This document shows, in pieces, positions 36,527 to 46,468 of a stretch of 64,000 nucleotides of DNA. The notes below the pieces were generated by a model. It ran no database searches. It was not told where the DNA came from and saw nothing but the letters and a program-made list of their open reading frames with translations. The stretch is from Cylindrobasidium torrendii FP15055 ss-10 (lineage: Eukaryota; Basidiomycota; Agaricomycetes; Agaricales; Physalacriaceae). Both the position numbers and the translations under genes were made by a program. The stretch spans positions 1 through 64,000 of the forward strand of contig KN880460.1 of assembly GCA_000934385.1 (NCBI GenBank), written 5' to 3'. Position 1 is the first letter of the stretch, and every line of letters begins with the position of its first letter.

Positions 36527-38338
36527 CTAGTCAAGCTCCTCTATTTTGGAAAATCCAGCTCGGACCTCCAATCCATCCAACTGTTCCAGCCTCTTCCTGA
36601 ACCGTGCCATCTTGTTCGTGTCGTTGCTTCCCACCGCAGCAGTATCCGGCACCCTCGAGATAATCACCACCTTTTTGAGCGGCGCGCTGTCCACCCTAGC
36701 CTCAATCCAACCTGCCAACGTCGGAACCGTCTGCGTCAAGATTGGCGCTGCTTCTAGCACGAGCGTCTGCAGCGCTGGAAGCAGGAGAACGTCTTTCTTC
36801 TGCAGCGTCTTGTTCCCAAAGAGCTTGGCAATTCCTGACTTTGTCGGTTGGCGTATTGTCAAGTGTTCTAGCGTCGGCAGCTTGTACAGAGCAGTGATCA
36901 TTGCGGGGGATGCTTCGGCCACGAAGGCAAGTTCAAGGAATGTGAGGTGACATGCCGAGCGCTGGGCCATGTTGCCTATGGCTCGGAAGTAGTAGGAGGC
37001 GAAGCCGTCCGCATCGCCGGCGGACGAGGATAACGTGAGGCTTTCCAACAAGGGCGCCGTGGTGTGCTGCAAGAGAAGATAGATAGGTTCATCGAAGTGC
37101 GAAGTTACGTTCAACTTCTTGAGCTTCTTCATCGAGAGACACGTTCCATGGGGCAACCCAACGTCGTCTCCGCCGATGTCAATACATAGTGTCTCGAGAC
37201 GCTTGAGCGGAGTGAGTTTCTGAATATGGCCAAGAAGCCCATAAGAGTCGTTCTCTGGCTGCTGATAGTCCATGTCGGAGTGGGGGATACTGTGATGCCT
37301 TAGGGAGAGGTGCTTCACGTCGTTGGGGATGTCTACGTCGTCCAGGCAGTCGAAATTGATCGCATTGAATGTGCGCAGGGTGGTGCATTCCGAAAAGGCT
37401 GAAAAAACGTACTTCCCAATGTTTGGCACTGTGTTTGCCACTGTAGCGTATTCGAGCCTGGTCAGTTGGGGTCCAACGTAAGTCATGCGTTCAAGGGCCG
37501 TTGGAGGGAGGAAAAGCGTGAGGTGCGTGATGTTGGCAGCAAATGATGGGAGCAAGAATGTGATTGGATTAAGGTCGTAGTCTTCGCCCGCAGCATCACA
37601 CGTCCCTATTGAGATGGTCAGGGGAATATTGCCTCTACCCACTGTTTTCGTGAACTGGCGGGATAGCCGACCGTAATACTCAGAAACCTCGTTGGCATCG
37701 GGGATATTTTGCTCGCAAAGGTCGATGTTGATATGAGACCAGAGTTTGGGTGTTCCAAGCACAACGCTGTTCCATCGTCGGCAAGTGAGGGCGAGTGAGG
37801 GCACGGGCGAAGGGAAATGCTGGGTACACAATGCGTCGGGGAGTATATCGTACTCAATTGGATTGAATAGTTCCTCCTCGACGACATGTGAGAATATTTC
37901 GATGAGCAATTCCGTAGACAGTCGGCGAATGGGGTACAAGAGATGGCGGTGCTCATCTATGGACTTCTCGAGTCTGAGAGCAGCTTCCTGGTATGCCTCG
38001 ATACGCGAATTGATTGTGTCCCGTGTTGCTTCCAGTTCAACGAGGACTGAACGAATGTCGTCCAGCGAATCCCCCATCGACTTGATGGAAGCTAGTATGG
38101 AAGCTTCCTCCCCTGGTGTGGGCGGTTCATTCGTCGTGTTGAGCCCCCCACCAAGCGCCGAAAGCGCTGTGAATGCCGCTCCGAAGTCGTCTGGTTCGGG
38201 AATACTGATGCGGTGGTAAGGACAAGGACAGTTTTCCACTGGGCAGGCCTGGTAACTTTGCGCAATGCTGGCTGTTTGGGTCGTTGAAAATTTTGAGGAA
38301 ACTGAGTAGACAGCCCTCTCACCTGTGAACTCGGCCAT
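36527..38338 (-). CDS. F-box/LRR-like protein, paralogue 5
   Basis: Two exons: 38323-38338 (ATG GCC GAG TTC ACA G) and 36527-38271, with a 51-nt intron; 586 aa. The intron is stop-free and in frame, so direct reading gives a false N-terminal insert. N-terminal motif QACPVENCPCPYHR, helical segment, F-box (YPIRRLSTELLIEIF ... LTCRRWNSVV ... LWSHINIDL), then LRR-like repeats. It is the outermost (first transcribed) member of the minus-strand tandem. Probable SCF substrate receptor; the repeat region, where the paralogues differ most, would set specificity. Confidence 0.87.
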   Translation of the reverse strand: MAEFTGERAVYSVSSKFSTTQTASIAQSYQACPVENCPCPYHRISIPEPDDFGAAFTALSALGGGLNTTNEPPTPGEEASILASIKSMGDSLDDIRSVLVELEATRDTINSRIEAYQEAALRLEKSIDEHRHLLYPIRRLSTELLIEIFSHVVEEELFNPIEYDILPDALCTQHFPSPVPSLALTCRRWNSVVLGTPKLWSHINIDLCEQNIPDANEVSEYYGRLSRQFTKTVGRGNIPLTISIGTCDAAGEDYDLNPITFLLPSFAANITHLTLFLPPTALERMTYVGPQLTRLEYATVANTVPNIGKYVFSAFSECTTLRTFNAINFDCLDDVDIPNDVKHLSLRHHSIPHSDMDYQQPENDSYGLLGHIQKLTPLKRLETLCIDIGGDDVGLPHGTCLSMKKLKKLNVTSHFDEPIYLLLQHTTAPLLESLTLSSSAGDADGFASYYFRAIGNMAQRSACHLTFLELAFVAEASPAMITALYKLPTLEHLTIRQPTKSGIAKLFGNKTLQKKDVLLLPALQTLVLEAAPILTQTVPTLAGWIEARVDSAPLKKVVIISRVPDTAAVGSNDTNKMARFRKRLEQLDGLEVRAGFSKIEELD

Positions 38339-39083
38339 GGTAGTCGTAGACAAAGCGACAGTTGGAATGGCTTAAGCTTTAAGTGTCACGATCGAGTTGA
38401 GTCTACATTGCATCCGGCCCGTGAGCCCGAAAACCGCCTTTCCAATCTGCTTTGCTGTAACTTTAAGTACACCATCCAATGTCGAGCCTGTGTTTACAGA
38501 CAAGTTGGTGATTCCACGTGTGAGCCTGGCCCGCTCGTCCATATGAGTTGTTCGGTGCTTTGCTACCACCGCAATCCCCGCTTGCAGAAAAGCTAGCAGA
38601 CCGAAGCCTCACGTCACTGTAACTTTGTAAGAGACTCAACAGCCCTGCATTAGCGGCGGGCAGGGCGCTATGCGAAGCGAAGAGGGCGTTCAGCCATCGA
38701 ATCTGCATGACCTTACCTACGACGACGAACCTTGTCAACGCACGAAAAGATTTGAGTGCACTTCAATGTGCTTGCTTGATGCAACCCGAAATCCATAATC
38801 GCTTGATTGCATGTGTATCATTGGCAGCTGTGACTTGTCGATACCTGGATGGTGCGAAGATGTGATTACAAAGTGTCTTGCAAGCGTTCCAGATACGAGA
38901 CTGATACTTGCATTTTGTTGCCAATAATACTGGTACGGGCATCGCTGGGGTTGCTCGGATAAACCGAGCACACACGATGACACCGGAAAGGAAGAAGTAG
39001 ACACCCATTCTTCCTACTCGTCCGGCTGCTTCCCGAACGTATCCCTCCCACATGCTCTCTCATACCCATCCTCCAAGTCCACC
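38339..39083. other. Divergent promoter region, F-box gene 5 and OYE
   Basis: 745 nt. It holds the shared upstream motif pair at 38387-38422. The remainder shows no supported gene or repeat; minus-strand frames at 38735-39069 lack family features. Confidence 0.4.
38387..38422 (-). promoter_or_regulatory. Shared upstream motif pair, F-box gene 5
   Basis: CACGATCGAG (38387-38396) and CGGCCCGT (38415-38422), about 49-84 nt upstream of the ATG at 38338. Confidence 0.45.
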
Positions 39084-40395
39084 ATGAGTATACTCTCGAG
39101 GGAAAGTCTCACAGAAAAGCCTGCCCTTTTCCGCCCATACAAGCTTGGCAACATTGAACTACAACACCGAATCGTACACGCGCCCTTGACGCGCTACAAA
39201 GCTGGAAAAGATCACGTTCAACTGCCAATAGTGAAGGAATACTACAGACAACGCACCCAGACTCCAGGGACTCTCATCATTTCTGAAGCGACGTTCATCA
39301 CTCACAAGGCAGGGATCAACCCCCATTGTCCTGGGATATATACAACAGAGCAAATACGTGCATGGCGAGAGGTACTCCCATCGACGCCCTCGAATCATCT
39401 GTTTGCAAGTCAAGCTGACATTGACATCAGATTACGGATGTCGTACACACCAACAACTGCTTCATGTTCTGCCAAATCTGGGGACTAGGGCGTTCCGCTG
39501 ACTACGAGGCCTCGCGCCTCGAAGACCCCTCTTGGTCATATGTCTCCTCTTCCCCGGTTCAACTCTCGACCAAAGGCGAAACTCCACGCGTTCTGACTAT
39601 TCCAGAAATCCAGCAGTACGTGCGCGACTTTGGCGACGCGGCAGAGGTGTCGGTGGGGGACGCCGGAGCAGGCTTCGATGGAGTCGAGTTGCATTTCGCC
39701 AACGGATACCTCATGGACCAGTTTTTCCAAGACGTATGCAATAAGCGCACGGACGCGTATGGCGGCAGTGTCGAAAATCGATGCCGGTTTCCACTTGAAG
39801 TCGTTGATGAGGTCGTCAAACGCATCGGGCCACAGAAAGTAGGCGTCCGCGTCAGTCCATGGAGTCCCTTTCAAGGTGAGCACTGTGCACTGCGACCGCC
39901 GTTCCTAATCTCCGTTAGACATGGGTATGGGCGACCCCAAGCCCACATTCACATACTTCGTCACTCAGCTCCGGGACAACCACCCAGACCTTGCGTTCGT
40001 ACACGTCGTAGAGCCCCGTATCACCGGCAGCGCAACCGTCGAGAACGCAGAGAACATGCCACAAGACCAATCCAACGACTTCATACGAGATATTTGGGCC
40101 CCCCGACCGCTCATCTCTGCCGGCCTATATTTGCGGGAGAGCGCCATAAAGGTTGCGGACGAAAAGGGTGACTTGATAGCATTTGGACGACATTTCTTAT
40201 CCAATGTCAGTGTTACTACTTGGATGCATGATCAATGTAGACTCACCCCTGCAGCCTGACCTACCCGAGCGCATCATGAAAGACCTCCCACTGAACGACT
40301 ATCATCGAGAAACGTTCTACTTGCGCGGCGATGAAAGCGGGAAGGGTTACCTTGACTATGAAGTCAACAACACATACCGCAAGGAAGGTAGTTGA
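39084..40395 (+). CDS. Old Yellow Enzyme-type NAD(P)H:flavin oxidoreductase
   Basis: Four exons: 39084-39371, 39431-39875, 39919-40205, 40255-40395; 386 aa. It is an FMN-dependent TIM-barrel ene-reductase. The N-terminus LFRPYKLGNIELQHRIVHAPLTRYKA matches the OYE start. The catalytic pair is in VELHFANGYL (His and Asn that hold the substrate carbonyl, followed by the proton-donor Tyr), and the DPSWSYVSSS loop follows the family pattern. The C-terminal part carries the phosphate-binding ISAGLY and GRHFLSNPDLPERI blocks. Substrates of this family are alpha,beta-unsaturated carbonyls; in fungi some act in secondary metabolism or stress responses. No metabolite cluster is visible around it. Confidence 0.92.
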
Positions 40396-40947
40396 TAATG
40401 ATGGCACATTATATTTCCACATTCAATACTATGGTGCGATACAGTTGTTGACATATCGAGAGTGGATGGGCGGACGAAAGACAAAGGAAGAGAATAGACA
40501 AATAAAGAATAAAAAAGAGGCGTCAGGGAAAACACCAGGGTCAGAGAACGAGAGGCAAAGCGAGATAATGAGACGTCCAAGGAGTGACAAGGAGGGAGAC
40601 AGTCGTAAGGAGGGTGGGGCGGCATCGCACAAAACGCGACGGCAGGTCATGGGGAAAATGTACTTGGAAATGGGAACAGATGGGATGGACGAGTGAATAC
40701 CCAAAGACTATAAAACCCCGTGTCGTCCATCCTGAAGAGTAATACGTACAGCGGGGTGGGCACATCCCAGGCGGTCAGCCGAAAATTATCAAGGTAGCAG
40801 GTAGGTAGTAAAGCCCTAACGCCGGAAATGCCTCGAGCAAAAGACCACCTATTGCCCACACCGCAACTAACTAGGAGCTATACGGTAAACATAGAAGATG
40901 ATACATTGTGTGATTCCCAGTGCGTCCGTGAACGGAAGAAGGCTGAT
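40396..40947. other. Convergent 3' flanks of OYE and Byr4-like gene
   Basis: About 550 nt. 40480-40680 is markedly purine-rich on the plus strand. A CTATAAAA at 40709-40716 faces rightward but no supported gene starts after it. Confidence 0.4.
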
Positions 40948-43513
40948 TCAGTATTTCCGCGTCGCAAGAGAGCGGATTTCGTAAAGCTGGGTGGCATGTT
41001 GGTCTCGTCGCGGCGCTACCAGCGCACTTCGCCAGGCGCGCATTTCGTGGCGATGTCTTGTCTCCGCGGCACGACACCGGTCGACGAACCCATCGTCGAC
41101 GTTCCATACAAAGGACGCCCGCGACCCACGATCATCGCTCCCACAATCCGAGGGTGTCCTCGTGTGGTTCCGTAATTCCTCAATCGACTCGACGGACATG
41201 TTCGACCGTATTGAGCTCTGCGCCGAGGCAGGTAACGGCACAGCAGTCGCCCGTATAGTGCCACCCTTCTTCGCATGCCAGCTATCGTCCTCATCGTCCG
41301 CCATGTCTGCAAACACGTCGGGCTCCTCTTCTTCTGGCGGTAAGGCAGAGATCCAACACATTCGTGAGGGGTCAAAGATCATATTGCCAACACGACGGGC
41401 ATTGGCCATGAGGGGAGATTCGGAAGAGCCAGTATGTTGCGTGATGAGGGCAGGCCGAGTAGAAGTGACAACGGCATCGAACTCCTTCAATGCGTCGTCA
41501 TTGCCCTCCCATCGCAGAGACGAGGGATTCCACTTCATGCCACCAACAACTGTACCACGATAAGTAAGTGAACACAACAAAGCAGGGGTTGGGTCTGTAC
41601 CTTTGGGAACTCTTGGCCCGGAGGTGCCGGGTTGTGTGATGAGAAAGGGTGCTTTTGGTTTCGAGTTTGGTGAAGTGGCCACCTTCTTCTTCTTTTTCTG
41701 CGGCGAAGCAGACGGAGGGGGTGTTTTGTAAGCGTTGAGGCTCATCTTACTAGCCCGTCTTAACGAGGCAGCTGGCGCCGCAGTTAATCCACCTATCAAA
41801 GTGCATGTCAAAAATCAGTTCTTGAGATAATTTTGTGTACACACCTGAAGGTTCGCGACGATCCAATTTACGTTCTTTTGTACCATAGGTGCCACCCGGC
41901 ACACGGTTTCCATAGCCTTTGGGCTCGACGCGGAAACGCTTCTCGGTAACTTGGTCGGTAGGTAAATCATCGAACATGTCGAGTTCTGTGCCATCGCCAT
42001 ACGTCCTCGCCTTTTTCGGTCTGCGAAGCATGTCGGGAACAGGCGGCGGCGAATGTGTTGGTGGCACGGGTTTAGACATCTTGGACAGCCCAGAGGGAGG
42101 CCGTGGTGGCGGCGGCGGCAAAGGCGATGAAGTGCGTGGGAATGGCGCTGTCGATGTCTTCGGTGCGCTAAACACTGAAGAGAGTGATGGCCTGATCTTA
42201 TTGTACTTGGGCATTGTGGACGTTGGGGTCGTTGGGCGGACAGAGAGGGCCTGGTATTCCGCGCTCAATCGTGTAGAAGACGCTTTGCTCTTTGCAAGAG
42301 ATGCGGCAGTAGGTTGTTCGTGTCGAGGCCGTGATGGTCCCCCGGAGGATGTGGAAGATGCAGGCGATACAAGCGGAAGGGATGATTCTGATGCCTTTCT
42401 GCTAAGCTTCCTGGATCCGCCACTGTCCGACCTTGGCTGCAAGCCCATATGTGACTTCTGGCTCCGAAGACTACCAGGCTTAGGCGATAGGAAGCCAGAA
42501 GATGCAGATGACGGAGAAGGGAACGCCTGGAACGAAGATGCAGAGGGAGGGCGAACAGGTGGGGTAGGTGAAATCCGTAGCTTTTGAAGCTGACGCGCTG
42601 AAGACTGTGGGGGAGGAACGTTCGGAGAAGCAGCCCGCTCAGATTTGACGCGTGAGGGCGGTCGCATGGAAGGCAGTCGAGGTGGCACTACACTGCTCGT
42701 ACTCCTGCTGGCGACCCTTCGCAACTGTCGCACCGGTTGCACCTGCATCCGTTTCTTCAGCTGGGTCGGGCTGAGAGCATCATCGTCATCAATGATGAGA
42801 TCCATTTCAAAGTCATCGTCTGCGACCCGTTTAGGACTTGTGATAGCGTCCGCGTCGGCGGCGGCCTTCCGCTGTGCGAGAACACGGGCAAGCTGGTTCT
42901 TGCCGAAGCCAGCGTCGAATACGGAGGAGGGGATAACAAGACCATCGAGGTCGTCCTCAAACTCGTCTTCTGTGTCCGGACCGAGGACAGAGTTCGAAGA
43001 ATTGGATGAGGGTGAGGCGTCGGCAAAGCCTAAACTTGAGTACGCGTCCGACGACTGCGATGAAGATGTCGTATCTTTGTCTTCCCAATCGAACGACATT
43101 TTCGACGCGCGGTGACTGAGCGTCAAAGGGGCCAAGGAAAGTTGGGTTAACTCCGAGGGCAACGCGAGGCCGTCCTCAAAGTCCTCTTCAATCGGCTCCT
43201 GCGTCGGCGTAGCCGCTGGCCTTGGTCTCAATGTGACCTTGATAGTCGAAAGACCCTCCTCGTCCTCGTCCTCGTCCATGGAAGATATCGACGTTGAAGA
43301 CCGCGGTCGGATGATGTGTAGTCCAGGCTCGGAAGACGAGACCATCGATGATGCGCTTGACGCAAACGCCTTGGCACCCCCAGTCGGACCTAAGTCCATG
43401 TCCATATCCCAATCCTCCTCCTCTTCATCGTCCCGGACAGACGGTGTCGGTAGCGCCAGGCTCTCCGGTAGATCGAAATCGGCATCCGTCCATTCTTCCT
43501 GTACTCTTGGCAT
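40948..43513 (-). CDS. Byr4/Bfa1-like subunit of the mitotic-exit/septation GAP
   Basis: Three exons: 41845-43513, 41601-41792, 40948-41549; 820 aa. The N-terminus EEWTDADFDLPESLALP has the acidic D-F-D-L-P signature of Byr4/Bfa1. The middle is long, Ser/Pro-rich and disordered. The C-terminus carries the conserved block KVVGGMKWNPSSLRWEGND ... PALITQHTG ... VGNMIFDPSRMCW. Family knowledge: Byr4 (Bfa1 in budding yeast) pairs with the TBC protein Cdc16 (Bub2) at the spindle pole body to inhibit the Spg1/Tem1 GTPase and delay mitotic exit or septation. The two repeated MKW/DPxxxxW elements are intact, so binding should be preserved. Many Ser/Thr-Pro sites suggest kinase control. Confidence 0.85.
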
Positions 43514-43931
43514 GGTGATGGTGGTTGGTGTGTGAAAGCGTCAAAAGTATGGTGTCGCGATAGAAGGAAGAGGTCTTGGTAAATGCAGCACTGCCCGATA
43601 GGGGAAGCGAACACAATGGCAGTCGTCCAATTAGGCCAGGATGAAGGGCTGAAAAGCGCGAAAAATGTGGGAAATTCGGCGAGATTTGTGTGTATAGCGG
43701 AGACAGATTCTGTTTGCGCTAAAGACTGCACGTCGATGGCATGGTCAGCGCTGGGCGGGGATGTGCACGAGGTTGGCAAATGACAAGTCGTGCTTTGGTC
43801 CAAACAACCAAACAGTAACCCGGGTGAAACGATCACTTTTGATCATTTCGGAATCGCCATGGCCGGGACAATTAAAAGCTCTAGGTAAATGGAATTCTGG
43901 GGTTCTAATAGCTACAGTAATCATATATATT
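43514..43931. other. Byr4 promoter and MBOAT 3' flank
   Basis: About 420 nt. No gene or clear core promoter motif was found. Confidence 0.4.
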
Positions 43932-45256
43932 CTACGAAATATAGGGCTTGATTAGTCTCACTGTATTTGTGACAAGCAGTAGGTGGGACATCGTCTCATT
44001 CCCGTGTAGGAAAGCCTCCATACACCTCCCCTCATAAGTCGAGATACCCCACAGTAAATTCCAACTTACAAGCCACAGCAATCCGGGTAAGCCGCCCACC
44101 CTTCTTCCTGTGACTTTATACCAGCATTCTTCCATGCTCACCCCCACACCGTTCATAACGAAAAATGGAGTCCAGAAACAACAGATACCGGTGCGCCTGT
44201 TTGCGCCCCAGGTTCCCAGGTCGTGCCAAATACCGGAAATCAAGAAGGTGCCAAAAACAAAGCCAGGTCGACCGAAAATCGACGCAAATAGCTCCCCAAA
44301 TGTGCGCGTACAGAAATCCCGGGTATACTTGTGCCAGCGTCGGCCCCAGAGCTCAGTGAGCGACCGTGCTTTCCACGGCGCATCGAACAGGGGTGTCCAT
44401 TCCCGCGCATCCTGTCCAATCACCCCAACTGCGAAGGCCTGTGCTAATCCATAATGAGCGCAAGAGTGTGCGTAGGCAAATCCTGATACAGAAAAACGAT
44501 GATTAGAAGGGTTCTGGTACGCTTGAATCATAAACTGACCAGCAAACATGAAAACCTCGGCAATACGCTCAACGTGTTCGTTCATGACATTCGTCCGATA
44601 CCTCACTGTATGCAACAGCATGATTGCCTCGAATACTGGAGCGTATCGCACGAAGTCAACCAGCCCATTTTTCGCGCCCTGCCATCGAGATACTGCTGGT
44701 GCAAAAGACTGCTTCGAGTTTCCCCAATTCCAACCTACTCCGCGCTGGTTGAAGCATAACTCTGCAGCATCCCATAGAATCTCTCCGGTTGTTCGTGCAC
44801 GGTCTCCCCGTTGTTCGAGCTTACTCGTACGGACGAGTTGACCTGGCTCGAGCGCCCAGCCAACAATACGCAGGATAATAGCGCCCATCAATATCTAGGA
44901 CTCCCCTGTAAGCATGTTTCGAGGGTGCGACACAGGTGCGCCATTTAGTGCTCACCGTTGGGCCACTGTTTTTGATTTCCATTGCAGGGTCGCCTTCCGC
45001 GAGGTCCAAAAACAAAATCACTCGTGCCGCAAGGACGAGACCGATAGGGAGCAGCGCAACACGGTATTTGCGCGTGTCTTTGAGAGTGACCATGGCGGCC
45101 ATGCCGTAGTAGAACAAGAGTGGAGGAAGATACAGCGTAAGCCATGTTTCCCCAGTGAGTGGGACAGTCTTTAGGCTGCTTGGGAGCAACCCGTTTTTAC
45201 TGTGCGCAAAGTAAGACCTTGTGCTGTAGGATAGCCGTTCGCACGTACCAGGACAT
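43932..45256 (-). CDS. Wax-synthase-like MBOAT acyltransferase
   Basis: Three exons: 45249-45256 (8 nt, ATGTCCTG), 44956-45199 and 43932-44894; 404 aa, typical for the fungal wax-synthase-like branch of membrane-bound O-acyltransferases. The N-terminal membrane part includes LYLPPLLFYYGMAAMV and VILFLDLAEGDPAM. The C-terminal domain has the family motif ELWGRRWHKYTRDF and the putative active histidine in FLISGIWHDLGTWG, followed by the conserved VTGRRVGGL. Family knowledge: such enzymes esterify alcohols or terpenoids with acyl-CoA in the ER, and relatives occur in fungal secondary metabolism. The acceptor at 44895 was chosen because it removes the in-frame stop. The 8-nt first exon is inference from phase and the neighbouring donor/acceptor. 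Confidence 0.75.
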
Positions 45257-46468
45257 TGTGGTGGTAGGAAGGCAAATAAATCCGGGTTTTTCGGAACGCC
45301 CGAATGTCTACTGCGACTTAAATACGTCGGCACCCCAGACGGCGTGCCTCGTCGATGAAACGTGGATAGCAGGCATCAAACAAGACGTTGGAGGAATTGG
45401 TTTTGAAGATGGATATCAAAGCAGAAAACAAGGCATAGTAAATCGTTGGAAGGTCGATGTCAACCGTCAAGATAAACAAACACCGAAAGGTATCTGTCCG
45501 ATCGCGACGATCGCAAGTACGGACGTGCGTCGTGCATTGTCCAACGACGTGTTTAGCGCGCATTCGGCTGGTATTTCTTGCGGGGATATCAGCATCAAAG
45601 CTTACAATGACTCGTCCAAATGACTTGGACGACGGTGGTCGTTCAAAGTCAAGGCTCAGAACAAGCCCACAAGACCTGGCAGTCAGGTTTGCGTGCTCCC
45701 CCCTTCCTCCTACAATTGCGATGTTTTGCTGAGGTGGTTGCGGTGTACAGGTGTTGGACGTGGGGATGGCAAGTGGAATATCGACAAACTCGTCAAATTC
45801 GCAAGGATGCGTATCATCATGAGCGCATAAAGACGATGTAAGTAACAGACGACGAAGAACCTCGGCTGGGATTAGACCATGATATGATTGAATGACATGG
45901 GCACTGGGAAAGAGTGAGTAGCCTGGTTTTTGGATACGTAAACCCTTGACTTGATGTAGCAGTTTGGTACGGGTGTGAGATGTAGTCCTATGCTTACAAC
46001 GAACTATTTACCGCTTTCCGCCAAAGTAGTATACTTCATTCATCGTACATCCCGCATGCAGAGCTCCAAGAAACTGGGTGAATCGGCTACCTTGCGCGCA
46101 GGGAGAAAATGCTCCTGTTGGACATTTTATCCCCATTTAGACATGGTAGAAAATACACCGCTTTTGGTGTCTCGACTCTCGAGCGAACGGAGGTTCTTTA
46201 CCCTTGTCCTTCGAATTGGGTCAGCGTACCGCAGTCTCCCACGCTAATCCCATTGGAATCGCACTTTAATAATATAGAAAGAACTGAGCTACAATTACAA
46301 CTTGAGAGCAACAACACCACAGAGAGATATACACAACTGTACAGTACACGAAAGAAAAACAACATTCAGCAGGTCCATTTAGATTCTATTCTGATCAGGA
46401 TCAAAGCCAGCCATGCTTCTTAAAGATCTATTTGGATGTCAACATCGGCTTCACGGACAAATGGCTGC
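45257..46468. other. Long intergenic region, nothing recognised
   Basis: About 1.2 kb, the longest gene-free stretch. Frames at 45318-45563 (minus) and 45975-46423 (plus) have no domain, signal peptide or convincing splice pattern. The right end is the 3' flank of the FG coiled-coil gene and holds an alternative-frame C-terminus discussed in the findings. Confidence 0.4.

Noticed and set aside
40828..41175. Plus-strand open frame near a TATA-like site
   Set aside because: Most of it is antisense to the conserved last exon of the Byr4-like gene and it has no domain.
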